NCBI GenBank assembly: GCA_945910005.1
Contig: OX246747.1
Coordinates: 752,947 to 816,946, forward strand
Source: Isoperla grammatica
Taxonomy: Eukaryota; Arthropoda; Insecta; Plecoptera; Perlodidae
Direction of reading: 5' to 3'
DNA length: 64,000 nt
How positions within the stretch are numbered: the first letter of the stretch is position 1; each line of letters starts with the position of its first letter. Below are positions 24,801-36,302 of this stretch, piece by piece. Made by a program: the position numbers and the translations under genes. The notes beneath the pieces were generated by a model, which saw only the letters and a program-made list of their open reading frames with translations, had not been told where the DNA came from and did no database searches.

Positions 24801-27800
24801 ATCCTACCAAGTGATCTCAACACAGTTGCCAGATGGTGTATGGCCTTACTGCGCCATCTCAGCATCCTACCAAGTGATCTCAACACAGTTGCCAGATGGT
24901 GTATGGCCTTACTGCGCCATCTCAGCATCCTACTAAGTGATCTCAACACAGTTGCCAGATGGTGTATGGCCTTACTGCGCCATCTCAGCATCCTACCAAG
25001 TGATCTCAACACAGTTGCCAGATGGTGTATGGCCTTACTGCGCCATCTCAGCATCCTACCAAGTGATCTCACACAGTTGCCAGATGGTGTATGGCCTTAC
25101 TGCGCCATCTCAGCATCCTACCAAGTGATCTCAACACAGTTGCCAGATGGTGTATGGCCTTACTGCGCCATCTCAGCATCCTACCAAGTGATCTCAACAC
25201 AGTTGCCAGATGGTGTATGGCCTTACTGCGCCATCTCAGCATCCTACCAAGTGATCTCAACACAGTTGCCAGATGGTGTATGGCCTTACTGCGCCATCTC
25301 AGCATCCTACCAAGTGATCTCACACAGTTGCCAGATGGTGTATGGCCTTACTGCGCCATCTCAGCATCCTACCAAGTGATCTCAACACAGTTGCCAGATG
25401 GTGTATGGCCTTACTGCGCCATCTCAGCATCCTACCAAGTGATCTCAACACAGTTGCCAGATGGTGTATGGCCTTACTGCGTCATCTCAGCATCCTACCA
25501 AGTGATCTCAACACAGTTGCCAGATGGTGTATGGCCTTACTGCGCCATCTCAGCATCCTACCAAGTGATCTCAACACAGTTGCCAGATGGTGTATGGCCT
25601 TACTGCGCCATCTCAGCATCCTACCAAGTGATCTCAACACAGTTGCCAGATGGTTTATGGCCTTACTGCGCCATCTCAGCATCCTACCAAGTGATCTCAA
25701 CACAGTTGCCAAATGGTGTATGGCCTTACTGCGCCATCTCAGCATCCTACCAAGTGATCTCAACACAGTTGCCAGATGGTTTATGGCCTTACTGCGCCAT
25801 CTCAGCATCCTACCAAGTGATCTCAACACAGTTGCCAAATGGTGTATGGCCTTACTGCGCCATCTCAGCATCCTACCAAGTGATCTCAACACAGTTGCCA
25901 GATGATGTATGGCCTTACTGCGCCATCTCAGCATCCTACCAAGTGATCTCAACACAGTTGCCAGATGGTGTATGGCCTTACTGCGCCATCTCAGCATCCT
26001 ACCAAGTGATCTCAACACAGTTGCCAGATGGTGTATGGCCTTACTGCGCCATCTCAGCATCCTACCAAGTGATCTCAACACAGTTGCCAGATGGTGTATA
26101 GCCTTACTGCGCCATCTCAGCATCCTACCAAGTGATCTCAACACAGTTGCCAGATGGTGTATGGCCTTACTGCGCCATCTCAGCATCCTACCAAGTGATC
26201 TCAACACAGTTGCCTGATGGTGTATGGCCTTACTGCGCCATCTCAGCATCCTACCAAGTGATCTCAACACAGTTGCCTGATGGTGTATGGCCTTACTGCG
26301 CCATCTCAGCATCCTACCAAGTGATCTCAACACAGTTGCCAGATGGTGTATGGCCTTACTGCGTCATCTCAGCATCCTACCAAGTGATCTCAACACAGTT
26401 GCCAGATGGTGTATGGCCTTACTGCGCCATCTCAGCATCCTACCAAGTGATCTCAACACAGTTGCCAGATGGTGTATGGCCTTACTGCGTCATCTCAGCA
26501 TCCTACCAAGTGATCTCAACACAGTTGCCAGATGGTGTATGGCCTTACTGCGCCATCTCAGCATCCTACCAAGTGATCTCAACACAGTTGCCAGATGGTG
26601 TATGGCCTTACTGCGCCATCTCAGCATCCTACCATGTGATCTCAACACAGTTGCCAGATGGTTTATGGCCTTACTGCGCCATCTCAGCATCCTACCAAGT
26701 GATCTCAACACAGTTGCCAGATGGTGTATGGCCTTACTGCGCCATCTCAGCATCCTACCATGTGATCTCAACACAGTTGCCAGATGGTTTATGGCCTTAC
26801 TGCGCCATCTCAGCATCCTACCAAGTGATCTCAACACAGTTGCCAGATGGTGTATGGCCTTACTGCGCCATCTCAGCATCCTACCAAGTGATCTCAACAC
26901 AGTTGCCAGATGGTGTATGGCCTTACTGCGTCATCTCAGCATCCTACCAAGTGATCTCAACACAGTTGCCAGATGGTGTATGGCCTTACTGCGCCATCTC
27001 AGCATCCTACCATGTGATCTCAACACAGTTGCCAGATGGTGTATGGCCTTACTGCGCCATCTCAGCATCCTACCAAGTGATCTCAACACAGTTGCCAGAT
27101 GGTGTATGGCCTTACTGCGCCATCTCAGCATCCTACCAAGTGATCTCAACACAGTTGCCAGATGGTGTATGGCCTTACTGCGCCATCTCAGCATCCTACC
27201 AAGTGATCTCAACACAGTTGCCAGATGGTGTATGGCCTTACTGCGCCATCTCAGCATCCTACCAAGTGATCTCAACACAGTTGCCAGATGGTGTATGGCC
27301 TTACTGCGCCATCTCAGCATCCTACCAAGTGATCTCAACACAGTTGCCAGATGGTGTATGGCCTTACTGCGCCATCTCAGCATCCTACCAAGTGATCTCA
27401 CACAGTTGCCAGATGGTGTATGGCCTTACTGCGCCATCTCAGCATCCTACCAAGTGATCTCAACACAGTTGCCAGATGGTGTATGGCCTTACTGCACCAT
27501 CTCAGCATCCTACCAAGTGATCTCAACACAGTTGCCAGATGATGTATGGCCTTACTGCGCCATCTCAGCATCCTACCAAGTGATCTCAACACAGTTGCCA
27601 GATGGTGTATGGCCTTACTGCGCCATCTCAGCATCCTACCAAGTGATCTCAACACAGTTGCCAGATGGTGTATGGCCTTACTGCGCCATCTCAGCATCCT
27701 ACCAAGTGATCTCAACACAGTTGCCAGATGGTGTATGGCCTTACTGCGCCATCTCAGCATCCTACCATGTGATCTCAACACAGTTGCCAGATGGTGTATG

Positions 27801-30800
27801 GCCTTACTGCGCCATCTCAGCATCCTACCAAGTGATCTCAACACAGTTGCCAGATGGTGTATGGCCTTACTGCGCCATCTCAGCATCCTACCAAGTGATC
27901 TCAACACAGTTGCCAGATGGTGTATGGCCTTACTGCGCCATCTCAGCATCCTACCAAGTGATCTCAACACAGTTGCCAGATGGTGTATGGCCTTACTGCG
28001 CCATCTCAGCATCCTACCAAGTGATCTCAACACAGTTGCCAGATGGTGTATGGCCTTACTGCGCCATCTCAGCATCATACCAAGTGATCTCAACACAGTT
28101 GCCAGATGGTGTATGGCCTTACTGCGCCATCTCAGCATCATACCAAGTGATCTCAACACAGTTGCCAGATGGTGTATGGCCTTACTGCGCCATCTCAGCA
28201 TCCTACCAAGTGATCTCAACACAGTTGCCAGATGGTGTATGGCCTTACTGCGCCATCTCAGCATCCTACCAAGTGATCTCAACACAGTTGCCAGATGGTT
28301 TATGGCCTTACTGCGCCATCTCAGCATCCTACCAAGTGATCTCAACACAGTTGCCAGATGGTGTATGGCCTTACTGCGCCATCTCAGCATCCTACCAAGT
28401 GATCTCAACACAGTTGCCAGATGGTGTATGGCCTAACTGCGCCATCTCAGCATCCTACTAAGTGATCTCAGCACAGTTGCCAGATGGTGTATGGCCTTAC
28501 TGCGCCATCTCAGCATCCTACCAAGTGATCTCAACACAGTTGCCAGATGGTGTATGGCCTTACTGCGCCATCTCAGCATCCTACCAAGTGATCTCAACAC
28601 AGTTGCCAGATGGTGTATGGCCTTACTGCGCCATCTCAGCATCCTACCAAGTGATCTCAACACAGTTGCCAGATGGTGTATGGCCTTACTGCGCCATCTC
28701 AGCATCCTACCAAGTGATCTCAACACAGTTGCCAGATGGTGTATGGCCTTACTGCGCCATCTCAGCATCCTACCAAGTGATCTCAACACAGTTGCCAGAT
28801 GGTGTATGGCCTTACTGCGCCATCTCAGCATCCTACCAAGTGATCTCAACACAGTTGCCAGATGGTTTATGGCCTTACTGCGCCATCTCAGCATCCTACC
28901 AAGTGATCTCAACACAGTTGCCAGATGGTGTATGGCCTTACTGCGCCATCTCAGCATCCTACCAAGTGATCTCAACACAGTTGCCAGATGGTGTATGGCC
29001 TTACTGCGCCATCTCAGCATCCTACCAAGTGATCTCAACACAGTTGCCAGATGGTGTATGGCCTTACTGCGCCATCTCAGCATCCTACCAAGTGATCTCA
29101 CACAGTTGCCAGATGGTGTATGGCCTTACTGCGTCATCTCAGCATCCTACCAAGTGATCTCAACACAGTTGCCAGATGGTGTATGGCCTTACTGCGCCAT
29201 CTCAGCATCCTACCAAGTGATCTCAACACAGTTGCCAGATGGTGTATGGCCTTACTGCGCCATCTCAGCATCCTACCAAGTGATCTCAACACAGTTGCCA
29301 GGTGATGTATGGCCTTACTGCGCCATCTCAGCATCCTACCAAGTGATCTCAACACAGTTGCCAGATGGTGTATGGCCTTACTGCGCCATCTCAGCATCCT
29401 ACCAAGTGATCTCAACACAGTTGCCAGATGGTGTATGGCCTTACTGCGCCATCTCAGCATCCTACCAAGTGATCTCAACACAGTTGCCAGATGGTGTATG
29501 GCCTTACTGCGCCATCTCAGCATCCTACCAAGTGATCTCAACACAGTTGCCAGATGGTGTATGGCCTTACTGCGCCATCTCAGCATCCTACCAAGTGATC
29601 TCAACACAGTTGCCAGATGGTGTATGGCCTTACTGCGCCATCTCAGCATCCTACCAAGTGATCTCAACACAGTTGCCAGATGGTGTATGGCCTTACTGCG
29701 CCATCTCAGCATCCTACCAAGTGATCTCAACACAGTTGCCAGATGGTGTATGGCCTTACTGCGCCATCTCAGCATCCCACCAAGTGATCTCAACACAGTT
29801 GCCAGATGGTGTATGGCCTTACTGCGCCATCTCAGCATCCTACCAAGTGATCTCAGCACAGTTGCCAGATGGTGTATGGCCTTACTGCGCCATCTCAGCA
29901 TCCTACCAAGTGATCTCAACACAGTTGCCAGATGGTGTATGGCCTTACTGCGTCATCTCAGCATCCTACCAAGTGATCTCAACACAGTTGCCAGATGGTG
30001 TATGGCCTTACTGCGCCATCTCAGCATCCTACCAAGTGATCTCAACACAGTTGCCAGATGGTGTATGGCCTTACTGCGCCATCTCAGCATCCTACCAAGT
30101 GATCTCAACACAGTTGCCAGATGGTGTATGGCCTTACTGCGCCATCTCAGCATCCTACCAAGTGATCTCAACACAGTTGCCAGATGGTGTATGGCCTTAC
30201 TGCGCCATCTCAGCATCCTACCAAGTGATCTCAACACAGTTGCCAGATGGTGTATGGCCTTACTGCGCCATCTCAGCATCCTACCAAGTGATCTCAACAC
30301 AGTTGCCAGATGGTGTATGGCCTTACTGCGCCATCTCAGCATCCTACCAAGTGATCTCAACACAGTTGCCAGATGGTGTATGGCCTTACTGCGCCATCTC
30401 AGCATCCTACCAAGTGATCTCAACACAGTTGCCAGATGGTGTATGGCCTTACTGCGCCATCTCAGCATCCTACCAAGTGATCTCAACACAGTTGCCAGAT
30501 GGTGTATGGCCTTACTGCGCCATCTCAGCATCCTACCAAGTGATCTCAACACAGTTGCCAGATGGTGTATGGCCTTACTGCGCCATCTCAGCATCCTACC
30601 AAGTGATCTCAACACAGTTGCCAGATGGTGTATGGCCTTACTGCGCCCTCTCAGCATCCTACCAAGTGATCTCAACACAGTTGCCAGATGGTGTATGGCC
30701 TTACTGCGCCATCTCAGCATCCTACCAAGTGATCTCAACACAGTTGCCAGATGGTGTATGGCCTTACTGCGCCATCTCAGCATCCTACCAAGTGATCTCA

Positions 30801-31069
30801 ACACAGTTGCCAGATGGTGTATGGCCTTACTGCGCCATCTCAGCATCCTACCAAGTGATCTCAACACAGTTGCCAGATGGTGTATGGCCTTACTGCGCCA
30901 TCTCAGCATCCTACCAAGTGATCTCAACACAGTTGCCAGATGGTGTATGGCCTTACTGCGCCATCTCAGCATCCTACCAAGTGATCTCAACACAGTTGCC
31001 AGATGGTGTATGGCCTTACTGCGCCATCTCAGTATCCTACCAAGTGATCTCAACACAGTTGCCAGATGG
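9884..31069. repeat. 63-bp tandem repeat array, about 336 copies (21 kb)
   Basis: The unit is 63 bp, beginning TGCGCCATCTCAGCATCCTA and ending GATGGTGTATGGCCTTAC, with an inverted pair CCATCT/AGATGG inside. Copies are almost identical. Recurrent single-base variants include GATGATG, CCATGTG, TGCGTC, GGTTTATGG, CCTAACTGC, CAGCACAG and TTACTAAGCC. Two length variants stand out: a 70-bp unit (7-bp insertion, at 15851, 16047, 16873, 20597 and 22746) and a 62-bp unit (one A lost, at about 25070, 25321, 27399 and 29099). Both break the reading frame, and stops occur in scattered units (for example TGA near 11954). Predicted proteins of up to 1354 residues on both strands are by-products of a stop-free monomer whose length is a multiple of 3. 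Confidence 0.97.
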
Positions 31070-31416
31070 CAGGGTCTTGTCTCATGCCTGTCACAGTGAC
31101 TGGCAGGGTCTTGTCTCATGCCTGTCACAGTGACTGGCAGGGTCTTGTCTCATGCCTGTCACAGTGACTGGCAGGGTCTTGTCTCATGCCTGTCACAGTG
31201 ACTGGCAGGGTCTTGTCTCATGCCTGTCACAGTGACTGGCAGGGTCTTGTCTCATGCCTGTCACAGTGACTGGCAGGGTCTTGTCTCATGCCTGTCACAG
31301 TGACTGGCAGGGTCTTGTCTCATGCCTGTCACAGTGACTGGCAGGGTCTTGTCTCATGCCTGTCACATAGTGCCGCGCAGGGTCTTGTCTCATGCCTGTC
31401 ACAGTGACTGGCAGGG
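31070..31416. repeat. 34-bp tandem repeat array, at least 10 copies, cut by the gap
   Basis: The unit is 34 bp, CAGGGTCTTGTCTCATGCCT followed by GTCACAGTGACTGG, and contains a palindrome GTCAC-a-GTGAC. It starts directly inside the last 63-bp unit (…CCAGATGG/CAGGG…), with no linker. One copy near 31366 is 2 bp longer and diverged (CACATAGTGCCGCGCAGGG). The array runs into the N block, so its real length is unknown. Confidence 0.95.
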
Positions 31417-31616
31417 NNNNNNNNNNNNNNNNNNNNNNNNNNNNNNNNNNNNNNNNNNNNNNNNNNNNNNNNNNNNNNNNNNNNNNNNNNNNNNNNNNNN
31501 NNNNNNNNNNNNNNNNNNNNNNNNNNNNNNNNNNNNNNNNNNNNNNNNNNNNNNNNNNNNNNNNNNNNNNNNNNNNNNNNNNNNNNNNNNNNNNNNNNNN
31601 NNNNNNNNNNNNNNNN
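31417..31616. other. Assembly gap, 200 N
   Basis: Exactly 200 undetermined bases, a round number typical of a fixed-size scaffold gap rather than a measured distance. The 34-bp array is on the left and different AT-rich sequence is on the right, so the gap hides the end of that array and possibly more. Confidence 0.98.
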
Positions 31617-32023
31617 AATAGTACCAATTTTACACGGGAAGCATTTAATTGAAATTGTTATTATAATTAATAGTAATTAATTAATGACTTCCAAAATATT
31701 TATATTGATGTAAGTAATTTTTTTTAATTACAAAAAGGGTTGTTTGATGTGGTAAAAATCTAAATTCTGAAAAAATCTTCAAAAACAACCATAATATAAG
31801 CATTAATTAGTTTTAACATTTTAATTAATTACGCTAATTAGGGGGTGTCGGACAGCGGTAAAGTTTCTTATGCGCATGTAGGTATACATAAGTAACAACT
31901 TCTGATCAAAAAAAATTCTGTACCAATTAGTTCCGGGTCAAGCCTATTTTTACGGTTCGTTTCTTGGTCTAATTGTCCTTATTCCCTCTTCAATGTAACT
32001 CTCGGATATCAACAGGTAACCAG
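31617..32023. other. AT-rich linker right of the gap, with one good hairpin
   Basis: About 400 bp, rich in AATTAATTAA. A stem-loop is visible at 31863-31896: GTTTCTTATG pairs with CATAAGTAAC (9 of 10) around a 14-nt loop. No gene, RNA gene or mobile-element terminus is recognisable. Confidence 0.6.
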
Positions 32024-32210
32024 TCACACCCACACCTTCAGTTTTATATACTGACTCATTGCAGACACTCCTCCTCCAGCTGCTTTTCTTCTTCTTCTTC
32101 TACTCCTTCTTCGGTCATCATCATTTTCTTCATCTTCTTCTTCCCCAGATGTTGGCAAACTGTCAGTGGCTTTTCTCAACCCGCCTCTTCTTGAATGTTT
32201 TATTATCTGG
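32024..32210 (-). other. Acidic-basic reading frame downstream of the transposase remnant
   Basis: The minus strand carries a frame (32024-32230) rich in Glu/Asp then Arg/Lys, produced by a polypyrimidine tract on the plus strand (TCTTCTTCTTC repeats near 32085-32145). It is out of frame with the transposase. In the transposase frame, reading past the TGA after the final Arg gives another short basic stretch, so the TGA could be a CGA-to-TGA change, but this cannot be decided here. I regard the stretch as decayed 3' element sequence or low-complexity DNA. Confidence 0.35.
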
Positions 32211-32699
32211 TCATCTTTGGCGTAATGCACCTGCTATCCACAATTCAATTGCTGGTTTAGGATCAAACTTTTCAATCGACGTTTTCATCAATTTGATGCG
32301 CAAAATGTCACACATTGTTTTAGTTGCCAATTTGCTCCGCCAATCAGACTTAATTTTTTTCATGTGAGAAAAGCCACGCTCACACTCTACTGAAGTTGTT
32401 GGGAGAGAAAGCAACAAAAGAAACAATCTATTTAAGTTTGATAGGCCCATTTCTTTTGACAGCAATGCAGGGCAAACCTCATTAGTTTGACCTGTTTCCA
32501 GCTTCAGATGGATTTAAACATTTCCCACTCAACACTTAGCGCTGCAATGTCGACTCCGTGATTTACAAGTGTCTCACTAAAGAGCTTTTGCAAGTTTTCT
32601 AACTGGAGTAAGTACTGGTAAGTACTGGAAACTCGCAAGGTGATCGGCGCGAAATATTATGATTTTTTGAACGGCAATTGTAAGCTCTGGAAAACGTAC
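32211..32699 (-). pseudogene. hAT-superfamily transposase remnant, C-terminal dimerisation region
   Basis: The last 85 codons (32211-32465) carry the hAT C-terminal dimerisation (hATC) signature: SLPTTSVECERGFS, then WRSKL and ELWIAGALR before a stop. In hAT transposases and their domesticated relatives (ZNF862-like, KIAA1586-like) this part mediates multimerisation. Homologous-looking coding sequence continues upstream but is broken twice. A one-base frame change lies near 32508-32516, where one frame ends in MFKSI and the next begins IHLKLETG. A 10-bp tandem duplication (TAAGTACTGG on the plus strand, 32609-32628) shifts frame again. Further upstream the frame reads VRFPELTIAVQKII to about 32699, then meets the element-end sequence. 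The zinc finger and most of the catalytic domain are missing. It is a dead, internally deleted copy. The family call rests on motif memory, not a search. Confidence 0.85.
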
Positions 32700-32792
32700 T
32701 CGCCCGTCGGGCTAGTGAAATAAGATTTTTACTAGCCCGAGCAAAGTTTTACTAGCCTCGGGCGAGCGGGCGAGCGTTAATTTCGACCCCTG
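32700..32792 (-). mobile_element. hAT-like element terminus with subterminal hairpins
   Basis: Read on the minus strand, the end begins CAGGGGTCGAAATTAAC at 32792, the CAGGG-type terminus common among hAT elements. It is followed by two GCTCGCCC copies and by GGCTAGTAAAA repeats. GGGCTAGTAAAA pairs with TTTCACTAGCCC (11 of 12) across a 6-nt loop, and CTCGCCCG has its complement CGGGCGAG nearer 32702. It abuts the transposase remnant at about 32700, consistent with an internally deleted element. No second terminus is seen to the left, so that end is lost, diverged or in the gap. The 130-bp satellite starts at the next base. Confidence 0.6.
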
Positions 32793-35700
32793 GTTAGTAG
32801 TATAGCTGGTATATAACTGCTTAGCGTTACTCCACGCCCGGGCCGAGACTATGGCGCAACCATTAGACCCAGGCAGACTTCACAGCCATTGCTTGATATA
32901 ATGGTGCTATTCCAATATCTCTGTTAGTAGTATAGCTGGTATATAACTACTTAGCGTTACTCCACGCCCGGGCCGAGACTATGGCGCAACCATTAGACCC
33001 CGGCAGACTTCACAGCCATTGCTTGATATAATGGTGCTATTCCAATATCTCTGTTAGTAGTATAGCTGGTATATAACTACTTAGCGTTACTCCACGCCCG
33101 GGCCGAGACTATGGCGCAACCATTAGGCCCAGGCAGACTTCACAGCCATTGCTTGATATAATGGTGCTATTCCAATATCTCTGCTAGTAGTATAGCTGGT
33201 ATATAACTACTTAGCGTTACTCCACGCCCGGGCCGAGACTAAGGCGCAACCATTAGACCCAGGCAGACTTCACAGCCATTGCTTGATATAATGGTGCTAT
33301 TCCAATATCTCTGCTAGTAGTATAGCTGGTATATAACTACTTAGCGTTACTCCACGCCCAGGCCGAGACTAAGGCGCAACCATTAGGCCCAGGCAGACTT
33401 CACAGCCATTGCTTGATATAATGGTGCTATTCCAATATCTCTGTTAGTAGTATAGCTGGTATATAACTACTTAGCGCTACTCCACGCCCAGGCCGAGACT
33501 AAGGCGCAACCATTAGGCCCAGGCAGACTTCACAGCCATTGCTTGATATAATGGTGCTATTCCAATATCTCTGTTAGTAGTATAGCTGGTATATAACTAC
33601 TTAGCGCTACTCCACGCCCGGGCCGAGACTATGGCGCAACCATTAGACCCAGGCAGACTTCACAGCCATTGCTTGATATAATGGTGCTATTCCAATATCT
33701 CTGTTAGTAGTATAGCTGGTATATAACTACTTAGCGCTACTCCACGCCCAGGCCGAGACTAAGGCGCAACCACTAGGCCCAGGCAGACTTCACAGCCATT
33801 GCTTGATATAATGGTGCTATTCCAATATCTCTGTTAGTAGTATAGCTGGTATATAACTACTTAGCGCTACTCCACGCCCAGGCCGAGACTATGGCGCAAC
33901 CATTAGGCCCAGGCAGACTTCACAGCCATTGCTTGATATAATGGTGCTATTCCAATATCTCTGTTAGTAGTATAGCTGGTATATAACTACTTAGCGCTAC
34001 TCCACGCCCAGGCCGAGACTATGGCGCAACCATTAGGCCCAGGCAGACTTCACAGCCATTGCTTGATATAATGGTGCTATTCCAATATCTCTGTTAGTAG
34101 TATAGCTGGTATATAACTACTTAGCGCTACTCCACGCCCGGGCCGAGACTAAGGCGCAACCATTAGACCCAGGCAGACTTCACAGCCATTGCTTGATATA
34201 ATGGTGCTATTCCAATATCTCTGTTAGTAGTATAGCTGGTATATAACTACTTAGCGCTACTCCACGCCCGGGCCGAGACTAAGGCGCAACCATTAGACCC
34301 AGGCAGACTTCACAGCCATTGCTTGATATAATGGTGCTATTCCAATATCTCTGTTAGTAGTATAGCTGGTATATAACTACTTAGCGCTACTCCACGCCCG
34401 GGCCGAGACTAAGGCGCAACCATTAGACCCAGGCAGACTTCACAGCCATTGCTTGATATAATGGTGCTATTCCAATATCTCTGTTAGTAGTATAGCTGGT
34501 ATATAACTACTTAGCGTTACTCCACGCCCAGGCCGAGACTATGGCGCAACCATTAGACCCAGGCAGACTTCACAGCCATTGCTTGATATAATGGTGCTAT
34601 TCCAATATCTCTGTTAGTAGTATAGCTGGTATATAACTACTTAGCGCTACTCCACGCCCAGGCCGAGACTAAGGCGCAACCATTAGGCCCAGGCAGACTT
34701 CACAGCCATTGCTTGATATAATGGTGCTATTCCAATATCTCTGTTAGTAGTATAGCTGGTATATAACTACTTAGCGTTACTCCACGCCCAGGCCGAGACT
34801 ATGGCGCAACCATTAGGCCCAGGCAGACTTCACAGCCATTGCTTGATATAATGGTGCTATTCCAATATCTCTGTTAGTAGTATAGCTGGTATATAACTAC
34901 TTAGCGCTACTCCACGCCCGGGCCGAGACTAAGGCGCAACCATTAGGCCCAGGCAGACTTCACAGCCATTGCTTGATATAATGGTGCTATTCCAATATCT
35001 CTGCTAGTAGTATAGCTGGTATATAACTACTTAGCGCTACTCCACGCCCAGGCCGAGACTATGGCGCAACCATTAGGCCCAGGCAGACTTCACAGCCATT
35101 GCTTGATATAATGGTGCTATTCCAATATCTCTGTTAGTAGTATAGCTGGTATATAACTACTTAGCGTTACTCCACGCCCGGGCCGAGACTAAGGCGCAAC
35201 CATTAGGCCCAGGCAGACTTCACAGCCATTGCTTGATATAATGGTGCTATTCCAATATCTCTGCTAGTAGTATAGCTGGTATATAACTACTTAGCGCTAC
35301 TCCACGCCCGGGCCGAGACTATGGCGCAACCATTAGGCCCAGGCAGACTTCACAGCCATTGCTTGATATAATGGTGCTATTCCAATATCTCTGTTAGTAG
35401 TATAGCTGGTATATAACTACTTAGCGCTACTCCACGCCCGGGCCGAGACTAAGGCGCAACCATTAGGCCCAGGCAGACTTCACAGCCATTGCTTGATATA
35501 ATGGTGCTATTCCAATATCTCTGTTAGTAGTATAGCTGGTATATAACTACTTAGCGCTACTCCACGCCCAGGCCGAGACTATGGCGCAACCATTAGGCCC
35601 AGGCAGACTTCACAGCCATTGCTTGATATAATGGTGCTATTCCAATATCTCTGTTAGTAGTATAGCTGGTATATAACTACTTAGCGCTACTCCACGCCCA

Positions 35701-36302
35701 GGCCGAGACTATGGCGCAACCATTAGGCCCAGGCAGACTTCACAGCCATTGCTTGATATAATGGTGCTATTCCAATATCTCTGTTAGTAGTATAGCTGGT
35801 ATATAACTACTTAGCGCTACTCCACGCCCAGGCCGAGACTATGGCGCCACCATTAGGCCCAGGCCGACTTCACAGCCATTGCTTGATATAATGGTGCTAT
35901 TCCAATATCTCTGTTAGTAGTATAGCTGGTATATAACTACTTAGCGTTACTCCACGCCCAGGCCGAGACTATGGCGCAACCATTAGGCCCAGGCCGACTT
36001 CACAGCCATTGCTTGATATAATGGTGCTATTCCTATATCTCTGTTAGTAGTATAGCTGGTATATAACTACTTAGCGTTACTCCACGCCCAGGCCGAGACT
36101 ATGGCGCAACCATTAGGCCCAGGCAGACTTCACAGCCATTGCTTGATATAATGGTGCTATTCCAATATCTCTGTTAGTAGTATAGCTGGTATATAACTAC
36201 TTAGCGTTACTCCACGCCCAGGCCGAGACTATGGCGCAACCATTAGGCCCAGGCCGACTTCACAGCCATTGCTTGATATAATGGTGCTATTCCAATATCT
36301 CT

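Noticed and set aside
9884..31069. Very long open reading frames (up to 1354 residues, both strands) in the 63-bp array
   Set aside because: The monomer is 63 bp and stop-free in several frames, so openness is automatic. Frame-breaking 1-bp and 7-bp variants and in-frame stops are tolerated, and several frames are equally open.
31295..31652. Frames running through the N block
   Set aside because: They are built from undetermined bases and carry no information.
31973..32367. Plus-strand frames at 31973-32194 and 32059-32367
   Set aside because: They are antisense to the hAT remnant or made of the pyrimidine-rich tract. The serine/phenylalanine-rich composition follows from TCT/TTC repeats.
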